A DNA stretch of 64,000 nucleotides from Symbiodinium natans (taxonomy: Eukaryota; Sar; Dinophyceae; Suessiales; Symbiodiniaceae): contig CAJNDS010002207.1 of NCBI GenBank assembly GCA_905221605.1, positions 448,501 through 512,500 of the forward strand. Direction: 5' to 3'. Below the pieces are notes generated by a model that was given only the letters and a program-made list of their open reading frames with translations, was not told the origin of the DNA and did no database searches. This document shows, in pieces, positions 12,801-24,074 of this stretch (the first letter of the stretch is position 1; every line of letters starts with the position of its first letter). A program made the translations under genes and the position numbers.

Positions 12801-15800
12801 TCGTTGGGTTGACAAGTTGAGAACTTCCGGGCTGGCGCGTCGGCTACATTCGGCTACGTGGTTTCGTATTGACCAGACGCGAGCTTGCGTGTACCAGAAA
12901 CTTGTAGGTTTCAGGGCGTGCAGAACCTTAGAGTATGCCAAGTTCCCAGAGAAATTGCTTTTTCTGACCAACCGACACGATTCGCTGACTCCTTTGATGA
13001 GGTTCAAAAGGCCTACAAGCCCTGACGGCGAAACCTTGCGCCAGAACACTAGAAATCTGGGGGAGCCTATGGAGCCCTGATCCCATGGCTGAGGTCTTTG
13101 TCGAAAGCATCTGTGACAACAAGGAGGGTCATGAGACTTGCAAGCAGCCGAAGCTTCTTGCCAGCCATGGGCCCTCGCTGCTGTGGGTGGAGACCAGTTC
13201 TGTTGGTTTGACAATGGCTTGAGCCCATTCTGCGCAGGAAATCCTAGAACGAAACTACGCGCTCAAGTTGGCCAATGACGACTACAGGCGGGGGCTGCCA
13301 CACTCGCCGCTTGCAGGTTGGCTGAGTTGGCCTGAGTTGGGTCAGGAACCATACGTGAAACAAGGGCCATGCAAGAGCAGGCCCCGGGCCCTGGCAGTTT
13401 CACAAAAACTGTGGAAAGCTGTACTCGCTCTACGCATAATATACAGTTCGAAAGATGCGGCCCTAAAAATCTCTTGACAAACCTGCCATGACTCTATGCG
13501 CCCATGCTCACGATGAATTCATGGTCTCTTGTACGGGGTCCCTGCCAACTCCTAAATCTAGATCTCGGCTGGCTTTGTGGGCTTTGTGGGCTGCTTCTGT
13601 CAGGAATATGGATCCTCAGAAGGCACGGGCAGACTTCCTTCAACGAGTGAAGGACCACGGCTGACGCTGCGGGGTGACACGCAGAACTGGAAGGTTGAAG
13701 TCTTTATGCCCCTTGTTTAGGTGATGAGTTTCAGATTACAAGATGCATCGCGCACGCCTGCTAGAGTTCTGGGTTCCCGCGCTCACGCTTTTCATTCAGA
13801 AGCTGCCGGCAGGAGTATGAAACCAGGTACCAGACGGTCTCAGATCAGGAAGATGCTGGGGAGATCTGCTACGTGAAGCTGTTCAACGTCGGCCAGAAGG
13901 CATGCAGAACCTGTCCAAAGCACGTGCGATCCAGGGCTAACCGAGGTGTGGTTGAAAAGGTGCATCCGTATGTGGCCGAGAGTCAGGGCTCATGTGGCCG
14001 CAAAGCTAGGAGACTCATACTTCCAGTTTGATGCTTCTTGTTTCTTCCATTGGTCGCCCGAAGTTAAACTGTGAAGACACCATTGTACCAGGTGGAGATG
14101 CACCATTGCTCTGGATATCTGATGAGCCAGATATCGGGCTGGCAAAAACTTTCGGCCATGTAGGGCTTGGGGGTTCTAATATAGGCCGGTCTTTGGATTC
14201 TGGGGCAGTGTTGGTTCAAGCGCTTAACTTTGCTGGCTGAGCTTTGTTGTTGAAAAAACGCCTTTCCCGCCTTCTCCCGATGCGACCATGATATTTAATA
14301 TGAGTTGTTGGATGTCAAGATACAGACCCGAGGATTGGCTTCTTCCTGTCGAACATCCACATCAGCCCACGCTGCATCTGGCTGACACGCCATGCAGAAA
14401 GTGAGGACCAGCTGTCAGGCAGAACCGGGATTATTACTCAAGGAGTGTATCCAGGCGGAGCTCTTGTTCGTAATGGCAGGTCGGTGTTCCAACAGCCCTG
14501 TTCATGGCACAACATGCTTGACGTACCCCCCCTCCCCCCAAACCCCTCCGTTTGCAGGCATACTCGGCAGCCACCGTGGCGAGCTGACAAAAAATGGGCG
14601 CAACTACTGCCGCCGCACGCCCTGGGTTTGGAGATGCTCACGGCCACAAGCCACGTAGGGCATGCCAGCGTGTCAAAGTCTCTGCTAAACGTCAGGGCAT
14701 GCCAAGGCGATTGCCGGAAGACTTGGTGTACGAGGTTCCAATCAGTTTGGTAGTTTTGGTGCAGGCATGGCATGCCAGGCTGGAGTTTGGGAGTTTGTGT
14801 TTCGGCCTTTCTCGAAACCACGGCGCAAAACCCCGCAGCCAACCTGACACCGCCATTTCTGAGGAGAGTTGTCAGCATTCCTGCGCAAGTGCCGGCGGGA
14901 GATGGAGGAGGCTACGCAGATGAAGCCTGGCGAGTGGAGAGAAGTACCCCAATCCCTGAGCCTTAAACCCCGCAGCTGGAATGTGAGAGTCGAAGCCCCG
15001 CAGCTTTCCAGCTGTGCGATGCGAAGTCAGCTACTCGGTAGGTGGCAAAATCCACAGCCACTTGAACCCACCAAGCCCTACAACCACAGTCCCAAGCTTT
15101 TACTGGCCAGGCTCTGCGGGCGATGCACTGCACTCGTAGGGAAGTACGGCACAAGGAAGCCAGCTGGGTGGCCAATTTGCCCAAATAGCCCGGACACATC
15201 TACAAAATACAGTCTAGAATTATAGTACTATATAGTAAGATACAGCAAGCCACAGATCCCAGGGCAATTTAGTGCAGGCTGGACAGGTCGAAACCAGTGG
15301 TGACATTTTGGTGCTGATGGGCACTGCTCCCGTGCACTACTCCACGCTGTTGCACGGCCAAGTTTGGGCTTTCCTGCTGTTAAGAGATTTAGGCTTCGGG
15401 CTTCCCGCTTGCAGTAGAGGGACTGGCAGTGTAGGGTTTGTACGCTGGATCTAGGGTCAACTGCAAGTTGCCCTCGTTCAGGCTGTGGGTCTTACATCGC
15501 GTTAAGGAAAAAACCGACTACATACTTTAACACACTTTTGGCCCAATTTGTTTGAGAAGCTTCTCCTCTACAATTCACAAAATTACACATGTGGCAGACA
15601 CTTCGTACCTTTACCGGCGGCGCTGTAAAGTCCTTCGGAGCAAAAGAAATTCTAAGCGCTTAGTAGAGTAGCTACAAGCTGAAACCTTGAACCATCTTGT
15701 ACCGTTTTTCCCAGTTTCCAGCCCTACTGCATCAACTCTGCGGACCATGAGCACTGCCAAAATCTTGAAGGCTCCAAGTCTAAGTGCAGCCAGCTGAACA

Positions 15801-16979
15801 GCCGCTTTCCCTTTGATACGTTAGTTTGTTGTACGGGAAAGATGCTGTGAATTTGGAAGCTCCGCCTTTGCTTGAGGCAGTCGATGATGATCAAGGGCTC
15901 GAGCCCGAGCTTGTCATCGGACATGAACGGCGAGATGACGCCAGGACAGGGGGGCGGGGGCCAAAGAGCTGAGCAATCCCAAGCAGTCAGCACTGTTGGG
16001 TTCGATGATTTGATTTCTGGTCGTGGAATATTTCCCATCAGACTGAGCAAGCAAGTCAGGAAGTATTGCCATGAAGTCCAGGTCGGGTTCGCAGCAAACA
16101 GAGATGCGGATGTGCTGATGGTGATCCCAGTGGTGAGGGAGGGGTCTACAGTGCATATCCCCGAATCCCCGAAGTTGCATCTGCAGTAGCTCATGATGCC
16201 TCGAACCACAACCCGAAACATACCCCCATCCCAGCACATGTCGCCCCTCCCCGCCCCCGGATCGATGTTTTGGCAGCCACATCAGAATCCGACGCATCAC
16301 GCGGATGAAGACCATGATCATGAAGACATTGGCGGTCCTTGCTGTCCACGGATCTTGGGAAGTCGGAAGTCGCCACGCAGATGTGCTGCAGGGGCAACAC
16401 ATGATGGGCTGCAAGAGGCTCGCAGACGTGTTGGGCAATGCTTGCCAGAGCATGCTTGGGCCTCGGTCGTGCTTGTGGAGCTCGGCGGAACCGTTGGTGA
16501 TCGTCAGATTCGCCAACCTCCGCGCCGAGCTCCAGTCCTGTCAAGCTGCATTCCCAACCGGAGGCTGTTGGACGGTTTCCATTCAAGGAAGAAACCACGC
16601 TTCCATCATGCAAATCGCGAAGTTCCTTATGCGACCTCTGCCCATTCACGTTACCACCGCAGCATTCGCGAAGCTTTGTGGCCGCCTAGTGTGTCAGTGC
16701 TGAGACTTTCGTCACGTCGCACCACAACGCTGGTGGGTAATGGTGGCTTGGTGGGCAGAGGAACAAAGAATCTTGTTGTTGTACTTTGTTTTGTGAAGGG
16801 ATTCAAGGTCAACGCTTCTGGAATATGAAACAGCAGCGCTGCTTGCACACTCGCAGCATTGCGAGCAGCGATGCGCCAGCTTCAGCGGCGCAGAAGCGCC
16901 AACTGCTGAGAAGAATGAAAAGAAGCAGAAGAAGAACATGATGATGATGATGATGATGAGAATGATGAGAATGATGAGA

Positions 16980-17010
<31 letters not shown>

Positions 17011-20000
17011 GTGTTTATTTCATACCTTGAAACAAAGCCCTAAGAATACCATTGACCATTGGTATGGCGTACGGAGTTGCATGTTATTGTGTGGTAGTAG
17101 CATTTATGTGCTTGGGACTGGCGGTTTGAGAAGCTAGCTGCCGGCAGCTCTAGATACCTAATCACAAGCCTGCGGCGCAAAGGAGGGGATTGCGCGAAGT
17201 TCGGGGTTTCTGGGAGTCTGTGCTCCAGAAACTGCGAAAATATTTGTACAAGTTATTGTTCCGCAGAACCAAAACTAGCCAGAAACCCTCGTCTATGAGT
17301 TGCATGAACACATCCATCGGAACCACAGGCAACATAGGCCTCAGAGGCTCACTGGGAAGTCGGCAGATGTGTGGGGATTGGCTCACCCTGAATGCCTGCT
17401 CATGGAGTCCACTCCTCAGCCAATGAAAAGGAGGCGCCGTGCACTGCAAGGGCTTCCAGGCAGGTGTCGGGGAGTCGCGCAAGCATACCGGCTTTAAGGT
17501 TCAAAACGAGACAGCGAGAGAGAGAGAGACACGAATAAGTATACCGGTTAATGTGGTGTGACATGCACCGGGTCGGATCTTTGGACATGATGCCGAATCC
17601 TCCCGCAAGCATGCACTTCCCGCGAGCGTCAATGAGTCAATGTGGCAACCCAACGGCGAGCAAGAAAAAATGATCAAGGCCCGTTTCGTTCCGTTCCGGC
17701 GTTCCGTTCCGTTCCGGCCTCCGGGGGTGGCTAAGCATTAGCCGCTAATGCCCCTCTTCCTGTAGAGATAGAAACCAAACCCTTCGGCTGTCGGGAAATA
17801 GTTGTTCTTCTTGACGTCAAGCTTAGCAGAATATGTAGATGTCTGTCATGATTCTGTTATGGGGTTATTGAGTCAGTCTGTGCACCCGGCAGCACGAGCA
17901 AACCTACTCTCAACATTCTATGCCCAAAAAGCACAGTCTAGTCACGGGCAGCTAGCTGTGTCTCGGTTGGTTGCTCACATCCGTAGGCAATGAGCACATC
18001 CCTTCTCAACGAGCTGGATGGCGGTGTTTGCAACGGCTTGAGCTATGCCGAGTCACCTGGCTCAAGTGGCAAGCTGCGCGAGGGAGTTTTGACGGGTTTG
18101 GTGCGCTTCTGGCTTATAGGTGCTACCAGAAAGTCGTCCCGTAGCTTTTGGTAACCGTAGCCCCAATAGCAGTCCCAGAAGCCCATGCCTTGCAGAGCTA
18201 GAATGCTTCAGTGTGCCTAGAATCCAGAACGACTACCCCGATCTCTGGGCTGCCCGCGATCGAGACAAGCTCAACTTCCGCTATCCGAACGGTGAGTCCT
18301 ACAAGGAGCACGGGTCTACAGAACTGATGTGTCTGGCTGGTATCTTTCTACAAGTAGTCATCTCAGCAATCGCCGGCCCTCCCCACACCCTAAATCTTAA
18401 ATGCCTCGGATTGCTGCGTCTCCGTGCAGAGCGGCTCGCCTAAGTTGGGGAAACTGTGAGACACAAACGAAGCCCCACGCCCCTTCGGCTTGCCGAAGGA
18501 CGTGATCGGACGCCTGCGCCCGATCATTATTGAGCTGGAGCGGCAGCGTCGCTCCATCCTGGTGTCCGGAGCCGCACTGTGATGGGTTGTTGGCGAGGAT
18601 TGAAGGCTTGAGGGGCTCTACAGTAGACTACAGAACATTGGAAGCAACAAGAACACTAGTCACTTAGCTGCATTCTTGGATTTTGTTGTCTCAGCTGCAG
18701 GCGGAGCTGGGGTTCAGTTGTGGGCAGAGCTGACCGCCTCAACAAAACCAAGGGGCGCAAAAAGGGCTTCCGGCCGTTGTGAGCTGTTCAGGCTGGCGTG
18801 TCCTGCTTCGGATTAGCGTGCCGGATTGTAGACTCTGTGCCGATGCCTCGACTAGAATGACTAGAATGTAGGGTACCCTCGTTAAGCAAGGATGAGCGAC
18901 AGTAAAACTGCAGCTCTAAGAGCCGAGGTCATCTCACACTTGGCCGTGCAGCGGTGTTTGTATGCCTACTTCACCGGAACACCCATGGAGGCCCAAGCCA
19001 TAGAGTTTCAAATTGCGGGATGCGTTGGGTTTGGCAGTTTAGTGGTTTTTGGGCGCTCTGCAAAATCCTGCGGCAGAGACTACAGAGCTTAAAGCGTGCA
19101 TGACTCACATGCAACACTGCAGAGGTTGGTAAACCACAATGCTGCATGATCAGTTCTCTAGACTCTTCTTCTTCCGGTCCCGTTGGAGCTGTGCATGTGG
19201 CCCCTGCTTAATAGTTTTACGGCCCCCTTATCTCCCTGCTGTCGGAGCTAGGGAGCCCTGATGCAACGAACGCATCATCTTGGCAAGTCTTCGAGCCGCG
19301 GGCGTTAATAGTTGCATCACTGGCAAAGGAGATCCCTTTCCTGGAGATGGACATGCATCTTGGTTGCCCTGCACCTTCAGCCAACCCTCCGCTGACTCAT
19401 TGTACTGACACGCAACCGCAAATTCCAACCATGAAGCACATCGAGCGTCTGGCGTATCTGAGCACATAAAGATCGGAGAACAAAACCAAACAAAAGTGAG
19501 CCGAGGCACACCGTGGCCGAGTTGCGGCCTGGAGCTTTTGACTGTGAGGTGCGCCAAGTGACTCTTGGCCTCCGAGTTCTTCGGCTTCGGACAGTACCTT
19601 ATAAGTTGCACAGTGCCAAGGTACAGGACGTCTCCATAAAAGACCGGCGATGCGCGCAGCAGCGATGGAACAGAGCAAAAAAGCAAATCTAGTGAATCTA
19701 GTGGCGGACAGCAGCAAAGTGAAATACAGGCTAGAACATGTGATTTCGTGCCGTCAAAGATCTTGACAGTGCTGGGTTGTACGGATGGCCGAATCATGCC
19801 TGGGTCGTGCTGTTCTGAAGATCCCTGTTTTCAGCCTGCGGTGGTTTTGTACCCCACCACACCCACAGGCCACCTCAAGGCAAGAGGTAGAATGGCCCCC
19901 GGCTGGTTTTTTGGCTTTCCCGTTGAAATTGTGGACTCTTTCTGCTTGTTCTGAGCACTGCCGACAACATCGAACCGCAAGAACATTTCAGCTCTAACAT

Positions 20001-20228
20001 CAACATTCATGCGTCAAACCCCTGGGAGGATCCAGCAAGTAGAGCCCCAATAGTGAAGCCTGTCCCATCATAGATGCCCCCAGGGTTCTGGGCAACCCAT
20101 CGGCCAAGAAGCCTCGAAAACCGAAACCCTAAACCCTAACCCCGTAAAACTAACCAACAATTTAACAGCCTGAGAAGCGGAGGAAGCTTTGGGAGACGAG
20201 CCCGGAGTGCCCGACGCCTCTGAAGTAG
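9718..20228 (+). CDS. PFKFB: Bifunctional 6-phosphofructo-2-kinase/fructose-2,6-bisphosphatase, multi-exon
   Basis: This enzyme makes and breaks fructose 2,6-bisphosphate, the cytosolic regulator of glycolysis. Exons follow the family order. The kinase half has the Walker A segment CMVGLPARGKSYI (9718-9810), FNAGNLRRQ (9961-10013), VFDATNTT (12307-12389), FVESICDN (13094-13123), and further pieces at 13238-13287, 13604-13652 and 13813-13979. The phosphatase half has LTRHAESE (14333-14427), a helix at 14869-14943, LNELDGG (17987-18051), RYPNGESY (18221-18305), 18499-18561, SHLAVQRC (18928-18990), IPFLEMDM (19329-19358) and a tentative last exon at 20169-20228. The phosphatase catalytic residues are kept: Arg-His of the RHxE motif, Glu in NELDGG and His in SHLAV. 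The usual RHGE Gly is Ala. The start exon and one or two phosphatase exons are missing from this model. Splice joins were fixed by reading phase and family spacing. Confidence 0.88.
9961..10013 (+). CDS. PFKFB: PFKFB exon with FNAGNLRRQ
   Basis: After the GGTAG acceptor the frame reads WSGFPVKSFNAGNLRRQ, which matches the conserved F-N-V-G-x-x-R-R strand of the kinase domain. The donor is ambiguous between GA at 10014 and GT at 10017. Confidence 0.8.
10014..12306. other. Long PFKFB intron region
   Basis: The stretch is non-coding apart from an expected but unfound exon for the segment between FNVG and FDATNTT (the family's SYEFF...ALxD region). Confidence 0.5.
12307..12389 (+). CDS. PFKFB: PFKFB exon with FDATNTT
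   Basis: The frame contains EVAHVLE and then VAVFDATNTTK. FDATNTT is a hallmark of the 6-phosphofructo-2-kinase domain, in the Walker B-like position. A GC donor at 12390 is the likely end. Confidence 0.82.
13094..13123 (+). CDS. PFKFB: PFKFB exon with FVESICDN
   Basis: VFVESICDNK matches the family's FVESICDD motif. The end is followed by GAGGG. Joining to 13238 gives DNK-EILERN and implies a GA..AG intron. The left edge is uncertain. Confidence 0.75.
13238..13287 (+). CDS. PFKFB: PFKFB exon EILERNY...DDYR
   Basis: The frame reads EILERNYALKLANDDY. It corresponds to the family helix that ends in S-P-D-Y. The donor is GC at 13288. Phase 2 joins to 13604 to give R-N-M-D-P. Confidence 0.8.
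13604..13652 (+). CDS. PFKFB: PFKFB exon with DFLQRVK
   Basis: NMDPQKARADFLQRVK matches the family's E-D-F-L-K-R-I segment. Joining AAG to GAG at 13813 restores the exact family spacing (DFLQRVK-EYETRYQ) and implies a GA..AG intron at 13653-13812. Confidence 0.82.
13813..13979 (+). CDS. PFKFB: PFKFB exon with YQTV and VKLFNVGQK
   Basis: EYETRYQTV and YVKLFNVGQK match the family's YxxTYQPL and IKxxNVGxR strands. The frame stays open to VVEKVHPYVAE. A 42-nt in-frame segment at 13904-13945 (GC..AG) may be a tiny intron, since removing it restores family spacing; otherwise it is a 14-residue insertion. Confidence 0.78.
14333..14427 (+). CDS. PFKFB: PFKFB exon with phosphatase RHxE motif
   Basis: IGFFLSNIHISPRCIWLTRH followed by AESEDQLSGR matches the family's YLMNIHVxPRxIYLxRHGESxxNxxGR. 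The His is the phospho-acceptor of the histidine phosphatase domain. The motif reads RHAE instead of RHGE. Confidence 0.87.
14869..14943 (+). CDS. PFKFB: PFKFB candidate exon, phosphatase helix
   Basis: LSAFLRKCRREMEEATQMK fits the family helix A-x-A-L-x-x-F after the RHGE loop. The acceptor is AG at 14867-14868 and the donor GT at 14944. Confidence 0.5.
16938..17010. repeat. (GAT)n microsatellite with GAGAAT interruptions
   Basis: About 70 bp of ATG/GAT trinucleotides are interrupted by three GAGAAT variants. Confidence 0.95.
17683..17718. repeat. TTCCG-based tandem repeat
   Basis: A short stretch of repeated GTTCC/TTCCG units in two near-identical blocks. Confidence 0.8.
17987..18051 (+). 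CDS. PFKFB: PFKFB exon with catalytic Glu (LNELDGG)
   Basis: LLNELDGGVCNGLSYAE matches the family's LNEIDAGVCEEMTYEE. The Glu is the phosphatase acid/base residue. A canonical GT donor at 18052 joins in phase to 18221, giving YAE-IQNDYP. Confidence 0.87.
18221..18305 (+). CDS. PFKFB: PFKFB exon with RYPNGESY
   Basis: IQNDYPDLWAARDRDKLNF followed by RYPNGESYK matches IQxxYPEEFALRDQxKYRYRYPKGESY of the family. Joining to 18499 gives ESYK-DVIGRL and implies a GA..AG intron. Confidence 0.9.
18499..18561 (+). CDS. PFKFB: PFKFB exon RLRPIIIELERQ
   Basis: DVIGRLRPIIIELERQRRSI matches the family's DLVQRLEPVIMELERQxxVL. The GT donor at 18562 and AG at 18926-18927 join it to VISHLAV. Confidence 0.9.
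18928..18990 (+). CDS. PFKFB: PFKFB exon with second catalytic His (SHLAVQRC)
   Basis: VISHLAVQRCLYAYFTGTPM matches the family's VICHQAVMRCLLAYF. The His is the second catalytic histidine. The donor is GC at 18991. Confidence 0.9.
19329..19358 (+). CDS. PFKFB: PFKFB exon EIPFLEMDM
   Basis: EIPFLEMDMH aligns with the family's ELPYLKCPLH, directly after the SHxAV exon. The right edge is uncertain. Confidence 0.6.
20124..20140. repeat. Telomere-like AAACCCT words
   Basis: Two adjacent AAACCCT units plus part of a third, the complement of TTTAGGG. Confidence 0.8.
20169..20228 (+). CDS. PFKFB: Possible PFKFB terminal exon
   Basis: After an AACAG acceptor the frame reads PEKRRKLWETSPECPTPLK and stops at TAG 20226-20228. 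A basic, proline-rich tail is common at PFKFB C-termini. Assignment rests on position only. Confidence 0.35.
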   Translation, partial: PEKRRKLWETSPECPTPLK

Positions 20229-23200
20229 CTTCGTGGCTTGAGTGATTTGATGAATCAAGAGTTGAGTCATTTTGGATTTTGCCTAGGGCTTATAGGGTTC
20301 ATATGTCGTGTTTTCTTTAATTGAAGAATCATAGGCTTCTTCGTGGAGGCTTTCAGGCAGATGCAGTCCAAGCACAGCCGTGCAAGCCGAGCCTTTGTTT
20401 TGGCTTGTACAAGATGCCACACTTTTCCCGGCCAAAGGTCGTAATCTATGCAGATCTACCTATTAGCTTTTGGAAGCGATTCGCGTGCTCTGCTAGTCCA
20501 TGTGCTAGCGGAGCTTGCAAGTTTGCCTGCGCCTTGGCGAACGGCAATTTGGTGGCCCAGCACCATGACCACCCCCGACCCTCAAGCGACTAAACCTGCA
20601 GAGCGTACACTGAGTATGTAATGAGTATACCTCACCATTTGACTGGCCCGCGAAGCTCGATTGCCCTTGCCTCTGTTCGCCAAGTCTAGGGTCTCCTAGG
20701 CCTGCCAGCGCCTTTTCTGCCATCGGATAGACAGCAGAGCCCTGGAGCTTGCTGAATTCGTGGCACCCATGCTCCTGGAGGAGTAGGGTCCTCAAAACTG
20801 GAGACCTGGAGCATGGTGATACAGTGATGCCCACAGTCGAAGTTGATTGTGTTGTCGCAATGCCCATGGGCAATGTCGAGTAATCAGGCTTTGGCATTTC
20901 GTGACAGATGTGATAAGATCATACACACAGGACTTTCCTGGCCTTCCAGGTCGTGCATCCGACGGAGGATCCCAAAGAGACGAATTCACGTGATGTGGTT
21001 GGGCGTGGCCCCGACTGATGACACTGTCACCGGTGGTGCGTCGAGGCGAAAATCGTGTTTTCAACCAGGCAGCCATCATCGGGAGGTTGCGACTCCCAAA
21101 ACTTAACGAAGGCTGGAGACCATGAGTTCTAAGTTGTATTGTTTCGGCCGTCGGGAGGCCCCACTGTTCGGAAAGTTTCCGGCACGTTCCTTGTTGATTC
21201 ATGCAGATACCGACAGCCATGCCGACTGATGACAAGCCCAGATCTTTGCACAAACGACCGGTATCGTCATGACATCAAACTTCTCCAATACACTGTACTG
21301 GAGCACCCTGCCATCAAAGTAAGAGTGAGAGCTGCCGACCGAAGACCCCATGTCGCTGAGCCGAAAGTGAACAGGAAGCCCGGCGTAAGCCCCTACAAGC
21401 AGCTCGGACCCAACACATCAGGAACCCCCTCTGCCAAAGCTTTCTTCGCTACGTCCGGCCAGCCAGAGGTTCACACTGCCAGCATGAGAGGCATCACCGA
21501 TACACTGTATATGCTATACTATACACAATAGCTTGACTTGATACGTCCCATGCTCAGATATGTAGCTGCAAAAGAGCGTTCAACTCGGCAACTGGTGCGA
21601 AGAAGTGGCTAGTTTTGAGGGTCACAACTCAAGGATGCCGGCCAGGTTGGAGTAGAGAATGGGAAGCTCAAGGGCGGCCTCTGGCTTCGTAAAGTCCGGC
21701 TCGGTGACAAGCCCAGACCAATGGTTTAGGTAGTTTAGGCGTTGACGCTTTGGCCGAGTTCATTTCCCAGTTGTCCTGCATGGGAGCTTCGGTGCTTGGC
21801 CTGGGTGGAGACCAGCGGAGACCAGCGCACGCATGTGGACAGACTGGCGCGGTCGGCAATCGAGAAGGCCGCAAACGTGGCTTTTGGCCGCTGAGTTGCA
21901 GTATTCCTCAGATCCTGGCAGCCTAGGCTGGAAGCCTTACAGGTTTTTGGTAGGCCGACGCCTTCAAGGCTGCGAATCCCAAACCCCATGCTTAAAGAAA
22001 CCAGGAAAATCCCGACCCGTGGCCGATGGGAACACGTTGGCAGGATGCGTCTTCGAAGCGCGAATGCAACAGGGAACCTGATCGAGAACTGAAACTTCAG
22101 CCGAGGTGTGCAGCTGTCTCCTGGCAAGTTCAGCAGAGGTTCGTCCGCACATCCGGTGGGCCCAGAGCAACACAACGCCCTCTGGCAAAGGGAAAGCGGG
22201 TCAGGCTCATGCCGCGTCTTTTTCTCTAGCTTCCTAGCGAGCGGTCTTGTCAGTGTTCCAACTCGGGAGACCCCCAATCTCCACAGACCAAGCGGCTGAG
22301 TACTGTCCGCGACCAGCCTGGTGACAGTGCCATTCAGTGCTATTTAGCCAAGCGGAACCAAGTTCGCTAAGAGGAGTCCTGAGTTGAATTCTTTTCCATG
22401 GAGAACCAGCGGGGTTGAGGATCGACTGGTCAGGCACTTGTCCTCCAATCATCTCCAATCCCGTTGCCTTTGTAGGCCTTGCTTATGAACTAGTAAGAAC
22501 TCACAAGCCTTCTCTGGGTTTGCAGAATGGGCTTTTACATGACCATTGCCAGCAAAAACTTGACAGGGTGAGGGGTGGGGTTGTGTCGCAAACCCTAAGC
22601 CCCTACGCCGGCAGAACCCGCAAAAGGCAGAGCTAGGAATCCTTCCGAGGCTCTCCCTCGAGCTTGGTCCGCCGAGGGGGCTGAAGGAACTGCCACCCAG
22701 TCGCAGCTGGTTCAGCGCAGAAGCCCAAACTCCGGAACCACTACAAGGCTCTTCAGCCTGGTTGCCAAGAAGGTCCTTAGAGTCCTGACGGGCTTTTGAG
22801 GCCATTGACGTTTTGCTGGTCACCGCGGGCTGTTGTCATTGAAAACTCTGAAGCTCCGTTTGCAGATTCAGGCAGGGATTGCTTTTCGGGGCCGATTGTC
22901 GGGGTGCCCGCCAGCATTCAAGGAGAGCTTCAAATCCCAGGTTCGGGTAGTCTTCTGGCAAGACCGCACTCAGCTCTCGCGCGCACCCCTTGGTTTCACC
23001 TGTCGCTGTTGCAATTCCCGCTCCCAAGTCGCATTCCCAAAACATAACGTCATGTACGTATTGCGCTGTGCAGGACATAGCCATGACATGGCCATATCGG
23101 AGTATGTTGATTCAACCATGCAGCACCATGCAGCACCATGCAGCCAAAGTCGGCGGACCCCAAGGCCTGGATGTGCACGGGAGGAGACGCCTGCAGTGCA

Positions 23201-24074
23201 AGCCGAGTTTCGGCACCGCCTTTGCAAGCCAGAACTTACCGGGCCTACGGTTCTTGCAAGGGGTGCTATTATGGTAGTCTACTGCAATTTCCAGAACGAA
23301 AGAAGGCGTTACTTTGAGTTCTGAAGCCAAAATGTAGGTGCAGACTATTCGGGGCTTGGGCTTGAAAGTTTGTCAGCAATGCAACCACCTTTTCTTTCGC
23401 GTCTTTTAACACTTCAACAACATGCTTAGAACGTGCTTGGGGTGTTGGGAGCTGAGTGTTGGCCGTGCTCACCTCTGCTTGAGGTACGACCGCATTTCTG
23501 TGACCGCCAGCTGCGCTGAGACGGCGCCGGCAGAAGTGCTGCAATGGGAGATGGAGTTGCGGGAGGAGATGGGCATGTCGAGCGATTCATGCGCTTTAGG
23601 GTTAGGAGCTTGGGTCCAGGGGGGCTTAGGCCTAGAAGGTCCTGAAAAAAAGCCGGCAGTGTCTCGAAGCTAAGCTGCGGGATCCACACAAAGAAAGCCT
23701 TTTAAAAGCCTTGGAGAAGACCACTTCGAGTTTTTTTGGGCTCATAAGGGGGCTGAGAAAAGACGGCACCGGACCAGGATGTTCCCCGCAGCAGCTTTTT
23801 CAGCCCGGGGGCGTAGACGCCCTTGCCGACGGTTGTCAGATAGCTCTCGCCGGCTTTCTAGTGATTTTGAATGAGAGGTATGAAGGGATATGAAAAGGGT
23901 TTAGACTAGTTTATTGGAGGACATTCTGCCAGAGGCTTCGCGTTCGGAGCGGATGACTGGTCCAAGTGTGGGCGGCAGCACCTCTGGCCTGGTGCTCCTA
24001 CTGCGCAAGCGGCTCTCGGGCTGCGATCTGCCTGCGGTATATACTTATATACTGTATCCCTAGCAGTGCAGGCC
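20229..24074. other. Gene-free stretch between PFKFB and PDI-1
   Basis: Many short overlapping frames on both strands, none with a recognisable motif or consistent splice sites. It includes a 10-bp repeat at about 23115-23144. Upstream exons of PDI-1 could be hidden in its distal part. Confidence 0.45.
23115..23144. repeat. 10-bp tandem repeat ACCATGCAGC, three copies
   Basis: Three consecutive copies of the unit are visible. Confidence 0.85.

Larger units (their letters stand above)
14944..17986. other. PFKFB intron region with missing exon(s) and microsatellites
   Basis: One or two exons encoding the family's WTSxxxRTxQTA segment are expected here but I could not identify them. The stretch carries an ATG/GAT microsatellite (16938-17010) and TTCCG repeats near 17683-17718. 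Confidence 0.45.

Noticed and set aside
15914-16516. 200-codon minus frame and overlapping 211-codon + frame
   Set aside because: Several frames are open at once over the same DNA inside the PFKFB intron. No motif on either strand.
18040-18070. Possible dinoflagellate spliced-leader remnant (CCTGGCTCAAG)
   Set aside because: It shares only the last few bases with the known leader and the upstream part does not match. No convincing spliced-leader copy was found in the window.
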